Origin: a bacterium
GTDB lineage: Bacteria > Gemmatimonadota > Gemmatimonadetes > Gemmatimonadales > Gemmatimonadaceae
Assembly (NCBI GenBank): GCA_027484025.1
Contig: JAIXTI010000189.1
Coordinates: forward strand, 1-40,934
Length of the DNA stretch: 40,934 nt
Reading direction: 5' to 3'
Positions 1-7,679 of this stretch are shown in pieces. The notes below the pieces were generated by a model. It searched no databases, had not been told where the DNA came from, and saw nothing but the letters and a program-made list of their open reading frames with translations. Numbering within the stretch: position 1 is the first letter of the stretch; each line of letters opens with the position of its first letter. The translations under genes were made by a program, and so were the position numbers.

Positions 1-59
1 AAGCTACGTCCGGGGGCGCCGAGACGCTGTCGATCCTGCAGAGTTTCTCGGGTGCGTAG
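1..59 (+). CDS. Possible 3' end of an upstream gene (partial)
   Basis: The frame beginning at base 3 is open from the window edge to a TAG at 57-59. Its codons end mostly in G or C, as in the clear genes nearby, and the peptide ends in ETLSILQSFSGA. This fits the tail of a gene that starts outside the window. Two other frames are also open here, so the call is weak and no family can be named. An 8-base inverted repeat (1-8 with 55-62) frames the stretch and could be chance. Confidence 0.3.
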   Translation, partial: ATSGGAETLSILQSFSGA

Positions 60-117
60 CTTTCACGGAGGTCTACCGCCGTACCCGCCCTAATTCAGTC
101 AGCAGGAGCACGTCATC

Positions 118-912
118 ATGGCATCGTCCACTTGGGTCATCGACAGCACCACCGAAACGTTCGAAGCCGAGGTGCTGACCACATCGCACCAGACACCGGT
201 GCTGGTGGACTTCTGGGCGGCGTGGTGCGGCCCGTGTCGGGCATTGGGCCCGATTCTCGAACGGCTCGCCGAAGAGTATGCCGGCGGCTTCGTGCTGGCC
301 AAAGTCGATGCCGATAAGGAGCAGCAGCTCGCCGCGGCGTTCAAGGTGACGTCATTGCCCACGGTGGCGCTGTTCAAGGGGGGCAAGGCGGTCGCGAGCT
401 TTGTCGGTGCGCAGCCGGAAGGCAAGATTCGCTCGTTGCTGACTCAGCATGGCGTCGAGGCGGGCGGCGAGAAGCCGACCTGGTCTGACGTCCCCGAGGA
501 GCGCGTCGCTCAGCTCCGGGCCGCGGTGGCCGAACACCCTTCGCGCGGTGCCGTGCAGCTGGAGCTCGCGCAAGCGCTCATTGCCGTGAACGCGCTCGAC
601 GAGGCCGGGCGCCTGCTGGAAGCGCTGCCAGCCGACATCTATGGAGACACTCGGGCTGCGCGCGCCCGGGCGCAGCTGGCGCTTCGCCTGCGCCTGCAAG
701 CCGGTGAGTCGCCGGCCACTGTGTTGGACGGACTGCGCGCGTTGCTGGCCGGTGACATCGACGATGGCGTATCGCAGTTACTCGACGCGCTCCGCGAGGA
801 CAAGAGCGAGGAGAGCCCTGCCCGTCTCGCCCTTGTCGATGCATTCCGATTCATCGAGGACGAGACGGTGGTGCGCGACGCGCGCCGGCGGATGGCGTCG
901 CTGCTGTTCTAG
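118..912 (+). CDS. Thioredoxin-domain co-chaperone, CnoX/YbbN-like
   Basis: This 264-residue protein has an N-terminal thioredoxin fold (about residues 8-108). Its WCGPC active site is at residues 36-40 and a cis-proline loop reads TSLPT. The remaining half is alpha-helical and TPR-like, with repeated A/L-rich segments, which is the architecture of CnoX (YbbN). Family members combine redox activity with a holdase role and hand clients to chaperones. Plain TrxA is only about 105-110 residues, so this is not TrxA. The start is supported by an AGGAG at 104-108, nine bases upstream. There is no signal peptide, so it should be cytoplasmic. E. coli YbbN has lost the CxxC cysteines, but here both are present, so thiol-disulfide activity is likely. 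It converges on the protease gene downstream with only about 30 bases between them. Confidence 0.85.
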   Translation: MASSTWVIDSTTETFEAEVLTTSHQTPVLVDFWAAWCGPCRALGPILERLAEEYAGGFVLAKVDADKEQQLAAAFKVTSLPTVALFKGGKAVASFVGAQPEGKIRSLLTQHGVEAGGEKPTWSDVPEERVAQLRAAVAEHPSRGAVQLELAQALIAVNALDEAGRLLEALPADIYGDTRAARARAQLALRLRLQAGESPATVLDGLRALLAGDIDDGVSQLLDALREDKSEESPARLALVDAFRFIEDETVVRDARRRMASLLF

Positions 913-943
913 GAACTCGCCGCAACGCCACCGCCCCCCGCTA

Positions 944-3900
944 TCAACGCTTCTGCAGGCGTTTGAGCAGTTCGGCCACCGCCGCTTCGAGCTGCTGGTC
1001 CTTGCCGGTGCTCACAACGGCCGCTTCGTTGGCCACGCGAAGGTCAGGATCGGTCTGCCAGTTCTCGAGGAACTTCCCCGTGGCTTCGTCTTTCACGCCA
1101 ACGCCGGGCACGCCCCACCGGATTCCGCCTTCGAGACTTTCCCAACCCGCGAAGGTGCAGGTCCCCGGTACCGGCATGCCCACGAGCGTCCCCAGCTTGA
1201 GCGCCTTGTAGGTGAAGGCGTAGCAGTGACCATCGCTGTAGTTCGCTTCGTTGGCCAGTGAGACGGAGGGCTTGGTCCAGCGGAAGTTCGGCTCGAAGCC
1301 GTTACTGCGCGTATCGGTGGTGTAGTTGAAGAAGCGCTCGCCGCTGAGGAACATGGCGAGGTCAGCGACGAGATCGCCGCCGCCGTTGAAGCGCGTGTCC
1401 ACCACGAGTCCCTTGCGCAGCGCATAACGTCCCATGACCTCTTCGAACGTCGTGCGATACGCGCCGTCGTTCATGCCGGGAATGTGCACGTAGCCGAGCG
1501 TTCCGTTACTGAGCTTGTCCACTTCGTCGGCGTTGCGCTTCACCCAGCGCGTATAGAGCAACCGGTTCTCTTCAGCGAGAGAGATGGGCTTGGCGACGAG
1601 GTCGCTGCGCGTGCTCCCATCTGCAAGCGTCAGGAGCACATTGCGACCGGCCTTGCGATTGAGCAGCTGTGCGATGTCGCGATCGGGGGTGATGGCGACA
1701 CCATCGACCGCTTCGATGATCATCCCGGCGCGGACGTTCATGCCGGCGCGATCGAGCGGCCCTTGCCGCAGGACCTCCGCGATGCGTACACCAGCGCCGA
1801 CATACCGCTGATCTAGGATGACGCCGAGTGACGCGGTGGCATCGTCGGTGGGCGTAGATGCGCTGTAGCTGGACCCGCTGTGACTGATATTGAGCTCACC
1901 GAGCAGCTCGGCGAGCAGCTCCGAGAACTCGAAGTTGGTTCCGACGTGGGGCAACTGCTTCTGGTACAGCGTGCGCAACGCCACCCAGTCGGCCCCGTGA
2001 TAGCCGCGCTGATAGAACGTGTCACGCACCTTGACCCACACGTGATCGAACTGCGCCTGACGCTCGGCATCGGCGTCGAGCAGGAGTTCCCCATTCACGG
2101 GGACCGGGTCCCGCTTGCCACTGGCGGGATCGATCTTGGCAATGCTGCCGTCAGCCTGCAGAAAGATCGACTTCTGCTCGCGGTCCCACACCATGCTCCC
2201 CGAATTGGCATTGAGGGCGACGAGCTGCTTGGTCTCGCGCGTTCGGAGATTCGTGCTCCACAAGTTCATACCGCGCTCGAAGCGTGCGAGATAGAACAGC
2301 GTTTCGCCGTCCTTGCTCACGAGCGCATCGCCCATGTTGGACGAGTGAATCGTGAGGCGGGCTTTGCGCTCGTCGACGCCGTCGAGATCGAGGACCACCG
2401 GTTCAGCCGCCGGCTTCGGCGCGGGCTTGCTGCTGTCGCTCGCGGGGCGCTTGTCCTTGGCCGCCTGCTCATCCTGTTCCTTGACGAGTGCGTACTCCTC
2501 CTTGGTCAGGCGGAAGCGATCCCACGCGTCCCGCGAGAAGAACATCGCGTAGGCATCGCTCTGCGCACCGCCCCCCTGCGCGACCGCCTTGAGGCCGTCG
2601 CGGTTGCTGAACCAGAGCATGGCCTTGCCACCGGCAAGCCACTTGGCGCCACGATCATTGAAGCCGCTTTCGGTGAGGTTGATGGCTTTCGACTTTCCAT
2701 CGGCGCGCACCAGGCCGACCTCACCTGGCGCGATGCCGGGTACGTCGTAATCGAAAAGCAGCCACTGCCCGTCGGGGCTCCACTCGAAATGCTGGCCGGG
2801 GTTCTGCGAGAAGATCTCGTTTTCCGTGAGGACTGTGCGGGTCTGCTTGCTGCTCACCTCCATCACGCGCAACAGCGCGCGATTCTCGATCCACGCGAGT
2901 TCGCGGCCGTTGGGGGAGAAGCGCGGCTGATAGTTCTGCTTGTCGTTGACGATGAGCGGCGTTTCGCGCAGCACGGTGGCCGCGTAGAAGTACGGCTCGG
3001 CGTCGCGGGAGCGACGCACTTCGTAGACGCCCCACTTGCCGTTGCGCTCGGAGGCGTAGACGAGGGCTTTGCCGTCGAGGGAGAAGCTGAGGCCTGTCTC
3101 CACTTCAGGGGTGCTGGTGATGCGCTTGGTGACGCCGCCTTCGGCGCTCACCACAAAGACGTCGCCACGGAAGGTAAAGGCGACTTCCTTGCCCGACGGC
3201 GCCACGGTCATTTCACGCACACCGCCGCTGACCGCGAGCACACGTTCGGCGTTGCTCTTGCTGTCGGCCGCGATGCGTACGGCGACTCGTTGCGGCGCCG
3301 CACCGGCGCGCATGGTGTAGAGCTGCCCATCCTGACTGAAGGCGAGCGTTCCATCGTCGGCCGTCGATAAGAAACGGACCGGCGCATTGCGGTAGTTCGT
3401 GAGCCGTTCCGAGGTGCCGCCGCTGAGCGCGATGCGGTGCACGTTGAAGGTGCCGCTTTCCTCGCTGAGATAGACCACGGACTTGTTGTCCGGCGTGAGC
3501 AGCGGATTGCGATCTTCACCGGCGAAGGTGGTGAGCTGCCGGTGCGTCCCGGCCTGCGTATCGTACACCCAGAGGTCGCGCGCGATGGCCGAGACATGAT
3601 GCTTACGCCACGCGTTCTCGCCGCCCTTGCGATCGTGATACAGCATGAGGCGCCCGTCACGAGAGACGTGCACGTCTTCGGCTGGGGTCGTGAGCAGCTG
3701 TTGCGGGCGCCCGCCGCCGGCGGCCACCTGATACAGCTCGGGCTGCGACCCGGTGGGATATTGCCGGTTGCTCGCCGCGTCACCGCGCGCGGCGCCGAAG
3801 ATGACCGACTTACCGTCGGCGGTGAAGGCGTATGGATACTCGGGCGCCGAATGGAACGTGAGGCGCTGCGCGGCACCGCCATCGGCGGGGATGACGAAGA

Positions 3901-4180
3901 CGTCGAAATTCCCGTAGCGATCGCTGGCGAAGGCGATGGTTTTGCCGTCGCGGCTCCAGACGGGCATGAAGTCCTGCGCCGCGTGTGTGGTGAGCATGGT
4001 CGCGGCGCCACCGGCGGCCGGCACGCGGTAGAGATCACCCTTGTACGTGAAGACGAGGGTGCGTCCGTCGGGGGAGAGCGCGGGGTAGCGCAACCAGAGC
4101 GGGTCGGCCTGCGCACGCAGGGGCGCGGCCGCGACAGCGGCGCCGAAGGCGAGGAGCGCGAACGACAACAAACGGCGCAT
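944..4180 (-). CDS. Tricorn-like S41 family serine peptidase, exported
   Basis: This 1078-residue protein has a signal peptide (residues 1-25, ending APLRAQA). A long WD40/PD40-type beta-propeller region with repeated SPDG and SRDG turns covers roughly residues 30-530. It is followed by a KPAPKPAAEP linker, a core helical part, a PDZ-like segment around 790-870 and a C-terminal S41 peptidase domain. The tricorn catalytic residues can be placed: His767 in NISHSGSS, Ser982-Asp983 in NYSDGHC and a Glu near 1039 in LENWQTDPD. Archaeal tricorn degrades oligopeptides leaving the proteasome. The bacterial exported homologues probably trim peptides in the periplasm, which is inference. The gene is monocistronic, and its 5' region faces the serine tRNA terminator. 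No clear Shine-Dalgarno precedes the ATG, but the signal peptide fixes the start. Confidence 0.9.
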   Translation of the reverse strand: MRRLLSFALLAFGAAVAAAPLRAQADPLWLRYPALSPDGRTLVFTYKGDLYRVPAAGGAATMLTTHAAQDFMPVWSRDGKTIAFASDRYGNFDVFVIPADGGAAQRLTFHSAPEYPYAFTADGKSVIFGAARGDAASNRQYPTGSQPELYQVAAGGGRPQQLLTTPAEDVHVSRDGRLMLYHDRKGGENAWRKHHVSAIARDLWVYDTQAGTHRQLTTFAGEDRNPLLTPDNKSVVYLSEESGTFNVHRIALSGGTSERLTNYRNAPVRFLSTADDGTLAFSQDGQLYTMRAGAAPQRVAVRIAADSKSNAERVLAVSGGVREMTVAPSGKEVAFTFRGDVFVVSAEGGVTKRITSTPEVETGLSFSLDGKALVYASERNGKWGVYEVRRSRDAEPYFYAATVLRETPLIVNDKQNYQPRFSPNGRELAWIENRALLRVMEVSSKQTRTVLTENEIFSQNPGQHFEWSPDGQWLLFDYDVPGIAPGEVGLVRADGKSKAINLTESGFNDRGAKWLAGGKAMLWFSNRDGLKAVAQGGGAQSDAYAMFFSRDAWDRFRLTKEEYALVKEQDEQAAKDKRPASDSSKPAPKPAAEPVVLDLDGVDERKARLTIHSSNMGDALVSKDGETLFYLARFERGMNLWSTNLRTRETKQLVALNANSGSMVWDREQKSIFLQADGSIAKIDPASGKRDPVPVNGELLLDADAERQAQFDHVWVKVRDTFYQRGYHGADWVALRTLYQKQLPHVGTNFEFSELLAELLGELNISHSGSSYSASTPTDDATASLGVILDQRYVGAGVRIAEVLRQGPLDRAGMNVRAGMIIEAVDGVAITPDRDIAQLLNRKAGRNVLLTLADGSTRSDLVAKPISLAEENRLLYTRWVKRNADEVDKLSNGTLGYVHIPGMNDGAYRTTFEEVMGRYALRKGLVVDTRFNGGGDLVADLAMFLSGERFFNYTTDTRSNGFEPNFRWTKPSVSLANEANYSDGHCYAFTYKALKLGTLVGMPVPGTCTFAGWESLEGGIRWGVPGVGVKDEATGKFLENWQTDPDLRVANEAAVVSTGKDQQLEAAVAELLKRLQKR

Positions 4181-4290
4181 GGGGGGGTTTGCGGAGGACC
4201 GGAGTGGTGCCAGAGTGGCACGGTGACTTCCGGAGTATATCCGCTGGGGCTGGGTCCGCCACGATCGGGCACCGTAGTGGCGGAGAACAG

Positions 4291-4322
4291 AAAACCCCGC
4301 TCGAACCGGAGTTCAAGCGGGG
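4291..4322 (-). terminator. Intrinsic terminator of the serine tRNA pair
   Basis: On the minus strand a 12-bp stem (4322-4311 with 4306-4295, one G-T wobble) closes a four-base TCCG loop and is followed by TTTTCTGTT. It lies about 25 bases beyond the 3' end of the second tRNA. This is a classic Rho-independent terminator for the tRNA transcript. Confidence 0.85.
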
Positions 4323-4345
4323 GCGCTGTGTACCTGAGGTACCAA

Positions 4346-4432
4346 CGGATGAGGCGAGATTCGAACTCGCGAGAGCCTTGCGACCCCACACGCTTTCCAG
4401 GCGTGCGCCTTAAACCACTCGGCCACCCATCC
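4346..4432 (-). tRNA. tRNA-Ser (anticodon GGA)
   Basis: This 87-nt class II tRNA has a 7-bp acceptor stem (GGATGGG with CTCATCC, one G-T pair) and a G discriminator base as in serine tRNAs. The D arm is GGCCGAGTGGTTTAAGGC, and the anticodon loop CTGGAAA gives GGA, reading UCC and UCU. There is a long variable arm and a T loop TTCGAAT. CCA is not encoded. It lies 68 bases downstream of another serine tRNA, probably in the same transcript, and is followed by a strong terminator. Confidence 0.96.
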
Positions 4433-4500
4433 AGGAAGCAAGAACGCACCACCGCGGAGGCCGTGGCGGCGCGTTCAGGCTGTTTTACCAAACCATCAAG

Positions 4501-4587
4501 CGGACAGGGTGAGATTCGAACTCACGGTACCGTTGCCGGTACGCCGGTTTTCGAGACCGGTGCCTTCAACCACTCGGCCACCTATCC
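4501..4587 (-). tRNA. tRNA-Ser (anticodon CGA)
   Basis: This 87-nt class II tRNA has acceptor stem GGATAGG with CCTGTCC, a G discriminator, anticodon stem CCGGT/ACCGG, loop CTCGAAA (anticodon CGA, reading UCG), a long variable arm and T loop TTCGAAT. CCA is not encoded. It is the first of two serine tRNAs on this strand. A TTGATC at 4662-4657 might be its -35 box, but I found no convincing -10 box. Its leader carries a 7-bp hairpin (4598-4615). Confidence 0.96.
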
Positions 4588-4597
4588 TTGTGCGGCA

Positions 4598-4615
4598 CTC
4601 GGCCGAAAGGCCGAG
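4598..4615. repeat. Short perfect hairpin with GAAA loop
   Basis: A 7-bp inverted repeat, CTCGGCC and GGCCGAG, encloses GAAA (read on the plus strand). It lies between the serine tRNA and the divergent plus-strand operon. On the plus strand it precedes the proposed promoter, so it is not in that transcript. On the minus strand it would be in the tRNA leader. Its function is unknown. Confidence 0.4.
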
Positions 4616-4621
4616 AACCAC

Positions 4622-4649
4622 TTGGAGCCACAATAGTTAACCGTAGGAT
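4622..4649 (+). promoter_or_regulatory. Candidate sigma-70-type promoter of the DUF885/ABC operon
   Basis: TTGGAG (4622-4627) and TAGGAT (4644-4649) are 16 bases apart. They match the -35 box at three of six positions and the -10 box at four of six. The site is about 110 bases upstream of the first gene of the plus-strand operon, in the only intergenic gap before it. This is consensus matching only. Confidence 0.35.
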
Positions 4650-4758
4650 GGGTCCGGATCAAGTCCCCCCATGGGGCTCCCGGTGGGACATGACCGGCGA
4701 GGAATGCACGGCCCCGTACATTGCCGAAGTCGGCGCCGACCGGCACGTTAACACGGCC

Positions 4759-6531
4759 ATGGCCCTGCCCTTTCTTCCTCCCAGACGGCGACACCGCACC
4801 ACTGCGGTGGCCCTTATCCTCGCCGCCGTCCTGACGGCCTGCGGGTCGCCAAGGGAGAGCGCGGGAGCGGTGTCCTTCGCCACAGCCGTCGATGATTATC
4901 TCGACGGGTTCGCCCGCCGACATCCGTCCATAGCCGCCGGCAACGGACTGCACATGCACGATGAGCGGCTCGACGACTTCAGCGCCGAGGCCGTCGCCAG
5001 CGAGATCACGGCGTTGAAAGCCGCCCGGAGCCGGTTTACCTCGTTCGACAGCGCGGCCCTCACGCCCGACGAGCGCGTGGACCGTCGCATTCTTCTGGGC
5101 GTGATCGACGGCTGGCTTCTGGAGCAGGAGACGCTGGCCAACTGGAAGCGCAACCCTATGCTGTATGCGTCGGCGCTCTCCGATGGGGTGCACAACCTCA
5201 TGACGATGGAGCACGACACGCCCGCTGCGCGCATGCGACTTGTAATACGCAAACTGCGTGACGTGCCGGCGCTGCTTGCGGCGGCGCGTACGAACATCAC
5301 TAATCCACCGCGCATCTTTGCCGAACGTGGTTTGGGGATGATGAAGAACGCCTCGGTGATGTTGCAAAACGATGTGCCGCAGGCATTCGCAGCGGAACGC
5401 GGTACGCCGCTGATGGACTCGCTCATGGCCGCGGCGCAGGGGGCGCGTCAGGAAATCGATGCCTATACGGCATGGTTTGAACGGGATGTCCTTCCCAACG
5501 CCAACGGCGACTGGAAGGTCGGCGGTGATGCCGTCGCGGCGCGTTACCGCGCCGAGGAGCTCATCGATGTCCCACTCACCGACCTCCTCGCCCTCGGCGA
5601 CCGCGAACTCAAGAGCTACCAGCAGCAGTTTCGCGAAGCCGGTGATCGGCTCGCGCCCGGCAAGGACCCGCTCGAGACCTGGCTCGCCGTGCGCCGCCTG
5701 CATCCGCGCCGCGGTGAGGTGGTCGCCACCACGCAGGCTATTGTGGATTCGCTCACGCAATTCGTGCGTGAGAAGGATCTCGCGGTCGTTCCCGACGGCG
5801 AACGCGTGGTCGTGGCGCCGGCGCAACCGTTTGCTCTTGGCTTTGCCTCGATGCACGCCTCACCGCCGCTCGAAGATCCGCCGGTAAGGAGCTTCTTCTA
5901 CCTCACCGATGCAGACTCAACACAACCGGTCGCGGCCCAGGAAGCATGGCTCGAGCGGTACAACTACGCGTCGATTGCCATTACGTCTGCCCATGAGGCG
6001 ATGCCGGGGCACTGGCTGCACTCGATCCACATGCGGAAAACACCGGGGAAGGTGCGGCGCATTTGGATTGGCCTCAATCCCTTTCCGCAACCATCGAGCG
6101 GTCAGGACGGCTGGGCCCATTACAGTGAACAGCTGCTCGTCGAGCAGGGCTACAAGAATGGCGATCCGCGTTACGTGATGGCGCAGTTGAGTGACGCACT
6201 GACGCGTGTTTGCCGCTTACTGTCGGGAATTCGGCTGCACACGGGCGAGTGGTCCCTGGCGGATGCCCAGCGTTGCTTCGAGCGCGAGGCCTACGTGGCG
6301 ACGCCGGCCGCGAAGCGCGAGGCGGAGCGCGGCACCTACGACCCCACCTATGGCGGATATTTTCTTGGCAAGCGCGGGATGTTGACGCTACGCCGCGACC
6401 TGCAGGCCAAAGAAGGCGCGGCATTCAGTCTCAAGCAGTTCCACGAGCGGGTCATGAACAACGGCATCGCCCCCATCTGGGCGCATCGGCAGCTGCTGCT
6501 GCCCGGTGACACTTCACGCGTGATTCAGTAG
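4759..6531 (+). CDS. DUF885 family lipoprotein, putative metallopeptidase
   Basis: This 590-residue protein starts at 4759 because that ATG gives a lipoprotein signal: a basic N-terminus (PPRRRHR), a hydrophobic stretch and lipobox LTAC followed by GSP. Longer upstream starts would run towards the tRNA. The DUF885 domain fills the rest. A zinc-type motif HEAMPGH occupies residues 412-418 (bases 5992-6012), and a second conserved block reads DGWAHYSE at about 450, where the family normally has EGWA. DUF885 proteins are predicted zinc peptidases, and few have been tested. The likely location is the periplasmic face of a membrane. It opens a seven-gene operon, with 8 bases to the oxidoreductase, and a second DUF885 paralogue follows two genes on. 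A role in cleaving peptides before or during import is inferred from the ABC importer genes. Confidence 0.85.
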   Translation: MALPFLPPRRRHRTTAVALILAAVLTACGSPRESAGAVSFATAVDDYLDGFARRHPSIAAGNGLHMHDERLDDFSAEAVASEITALKAARSRFTSFDSAALTPDERVDRRILLGVIDGWLLEQETLANWKRNPMLYASALSDGVHNLMTMEHDTPAARMRLVIRKLRDVPALLAAARTNITNPPRIFAERGLGMMKNASVMLQNDVPQAFAAERGTPLMDSLMAAAQGARQEIDAYTAWFERDVLPNANGDWKVGGDAVAARYRAEELIDVPLTDLLALGDRELKSYQQQFREAGDRLAPGKDPLETWLAVRRLHPRRGEVVATTQAIVDSLTQFVREKDLAVVPDGERVVVAPAQPFALGFASMHASPPLEDPPVRSFFYLTDADSTQPVAAQEAWLERYNYASIAITSAHEAMPGHWLHSIHMRKTPGKVRRIWIGLNPFPQPSSGQDGWAHYSEQLLVEQGYKNGDPRYVMAQLSDALTRVCRLLSGIRLHTGEWSLADAQRCFEREAYVATPAAKREAERGTYDPTYGGYFLGKRGMLTLRRDLQAKEGAAFSLKQFHERVMNNGIAPIWAHRQLLLPGDTSRVIQ

Positions 6532-6539
6532 GGGCATCG

Positions 6540-7679
6540 GTGACGGTCAGAGATTCTGTCGTACAGGTTGGATTGCTGGGCGCTGGCGCGTGGGCCCAGT
6601 TCGCGCACTTGCCAGGATACACGCGCGACCCTCGGTGCAAGGTCGTTGCCATTGCCGACCCCATCCGCGAACGCGCCGAAGCGTTCGCGAAGGAGTTCAA
6701 CATTCCGCACGTGTACACCTCGCACGAGGAGCTCATCGCGCGTCATGATCTGGACGCGGTGGATGTGTGCACGCCGAGTGCGACCCACTTTGCCTTGAGC
6801 TGGGCGGCGCTGGAGGCGGGAAGGCATGTGTTGTGCGAGAAGCCAGTGGCGTACGACTATCAGGACACGCGCCGGGCCGCGGTGCTGGCCGCGAGCAAAG
6901 GGTTGAAGACCAAGGCGGGGTTCACGTTCCGGTATTCACCCGCGATGCGGTATATGAAGTCGCTGATCGATGAGGGGTTCATTGGAGAGCCGTTCATCTT
7001 CAATGGCTACGAGCAGAACTCGCAGTGGCTCGATCCGCAGAATCCGCTGCGGCAGGTGGACCATACGGCGGACCAGAGCATCATCCACGTCTCGTCGCTC
7101 GAAGGGTATGGGGCGCCGATCATGGATATCGGCCATCTGTGCATGGGGAGCCGGTTCGCGCAGGTGGTGGGAACCATGAAGAATTTCATCCCGGAGCGCA
7201 TGGTGCGCGCGACGGGTACGATGATGCGCATGAACATCGATGACGGCGACATCTTCATCGGTGAGTTTGCCAACGGCGCCATCGGGTCGATTCAAACGAG
7301 TTTCGTGACCGTGGGCAATTACCCCGGCATCGAAGCGCGGGTGTATGGCCGCAAAGGCGCCCTCATCTGTCGCATGGTCGAGGAGAACGGCATTGCGGAG
7401 ACGTTGAAGGCGGCGAGCGCCGATTCGGTGGAATTCAAGGAGCTCGAGATTCCGCCGCAGTTTTTTCCCACCGGTGGCAGTGCGCGGGAATCGTGGCGTT
7501 CGCTGTTCTACGCCAACCTCACCCATTCATTCATCTCCGAGATCCGCGGTGACGTCGCGGGCAATGAAGGCAATTTCGAAGATGCGGCGCACGTCCAAGA
7601 ACTCATCAACGCGGTGGAAAAGTCGTTCCGCCAGCGTCGCTGGGTGACCATCCCTCTAGACGCTGACGGCACGATGTGA
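6540..7679 (+). CDS. Gfo/Idh/MocA family NAD(P)-dependent oxidoreductase
   Basis: This 379-residue cytoplasmic protein has the family's two domains. The N-terminal Rossmann fold carries GLLGAGAWA near residues 11-19 and the conserved CEKP loop near residue 100. The C-terminal alpha/beta domain holds a substrate site with GHLCMGSRF around residue 200. Family enzymes oxidise or reduce sugars, inositols, amino-sugars or related polyols, so the substrate cannot be read from sequence. The GTG start at 6540 is 8 bases after the DUF885 stop. The end overlaps the GTG of the next gene by four bases, which suggests translational coupling. Its place between two DUF885 genes and beside a peptide-type importer suggests that it modifies an imported or released product. 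Confidence 0.88.
   Translation: MTVRDSVVQVGLLGAGAWAQFAHLPGYTRDPRCKVVAIADPIRERAEAFAKEFNIPHVYTSHEELIARHDLDAVDVCTPSATHFALSWAALEAGRHVLCEKPVAYDYQDTRRAAVLAASKGLKTKAGFTFRYSPAMRYMKSLIDEGFIGEPFIFNGYEQNSQWLDPQNPLRQVDHTADQSIIHVSSLEGYGAPIMDIGHLCMGSRFAQVVGTMKNFIPERMVRATGTMMRMNIDDGDIFIGEFANGAIGSIQTSFVTVGNYPGIEARVYGRKGALICRMVEENGIAETLKAASADSVEFKELEIPPQFFPTGGSARESWRSLFYANLTHSFISEIRGDVAGNEGNFEDAAHVQELINAVEKSFRQRRWVTIPLDADGTM

Noticed and set aside
1..62. Inverted repeat AAGCTACG / CGTAGCTT as a terminator
   Set aside because: The arms are only 8 bases and 46 bases apart, with no T-tract beyond TTT. It could be chance.
1880..4636. Long plus-strand open frames opposite the tricorn-like gene and the tRNAs
   Set aside because: They are antisense shadows; one even crosses both tRNAs, and none has family-like sequence.
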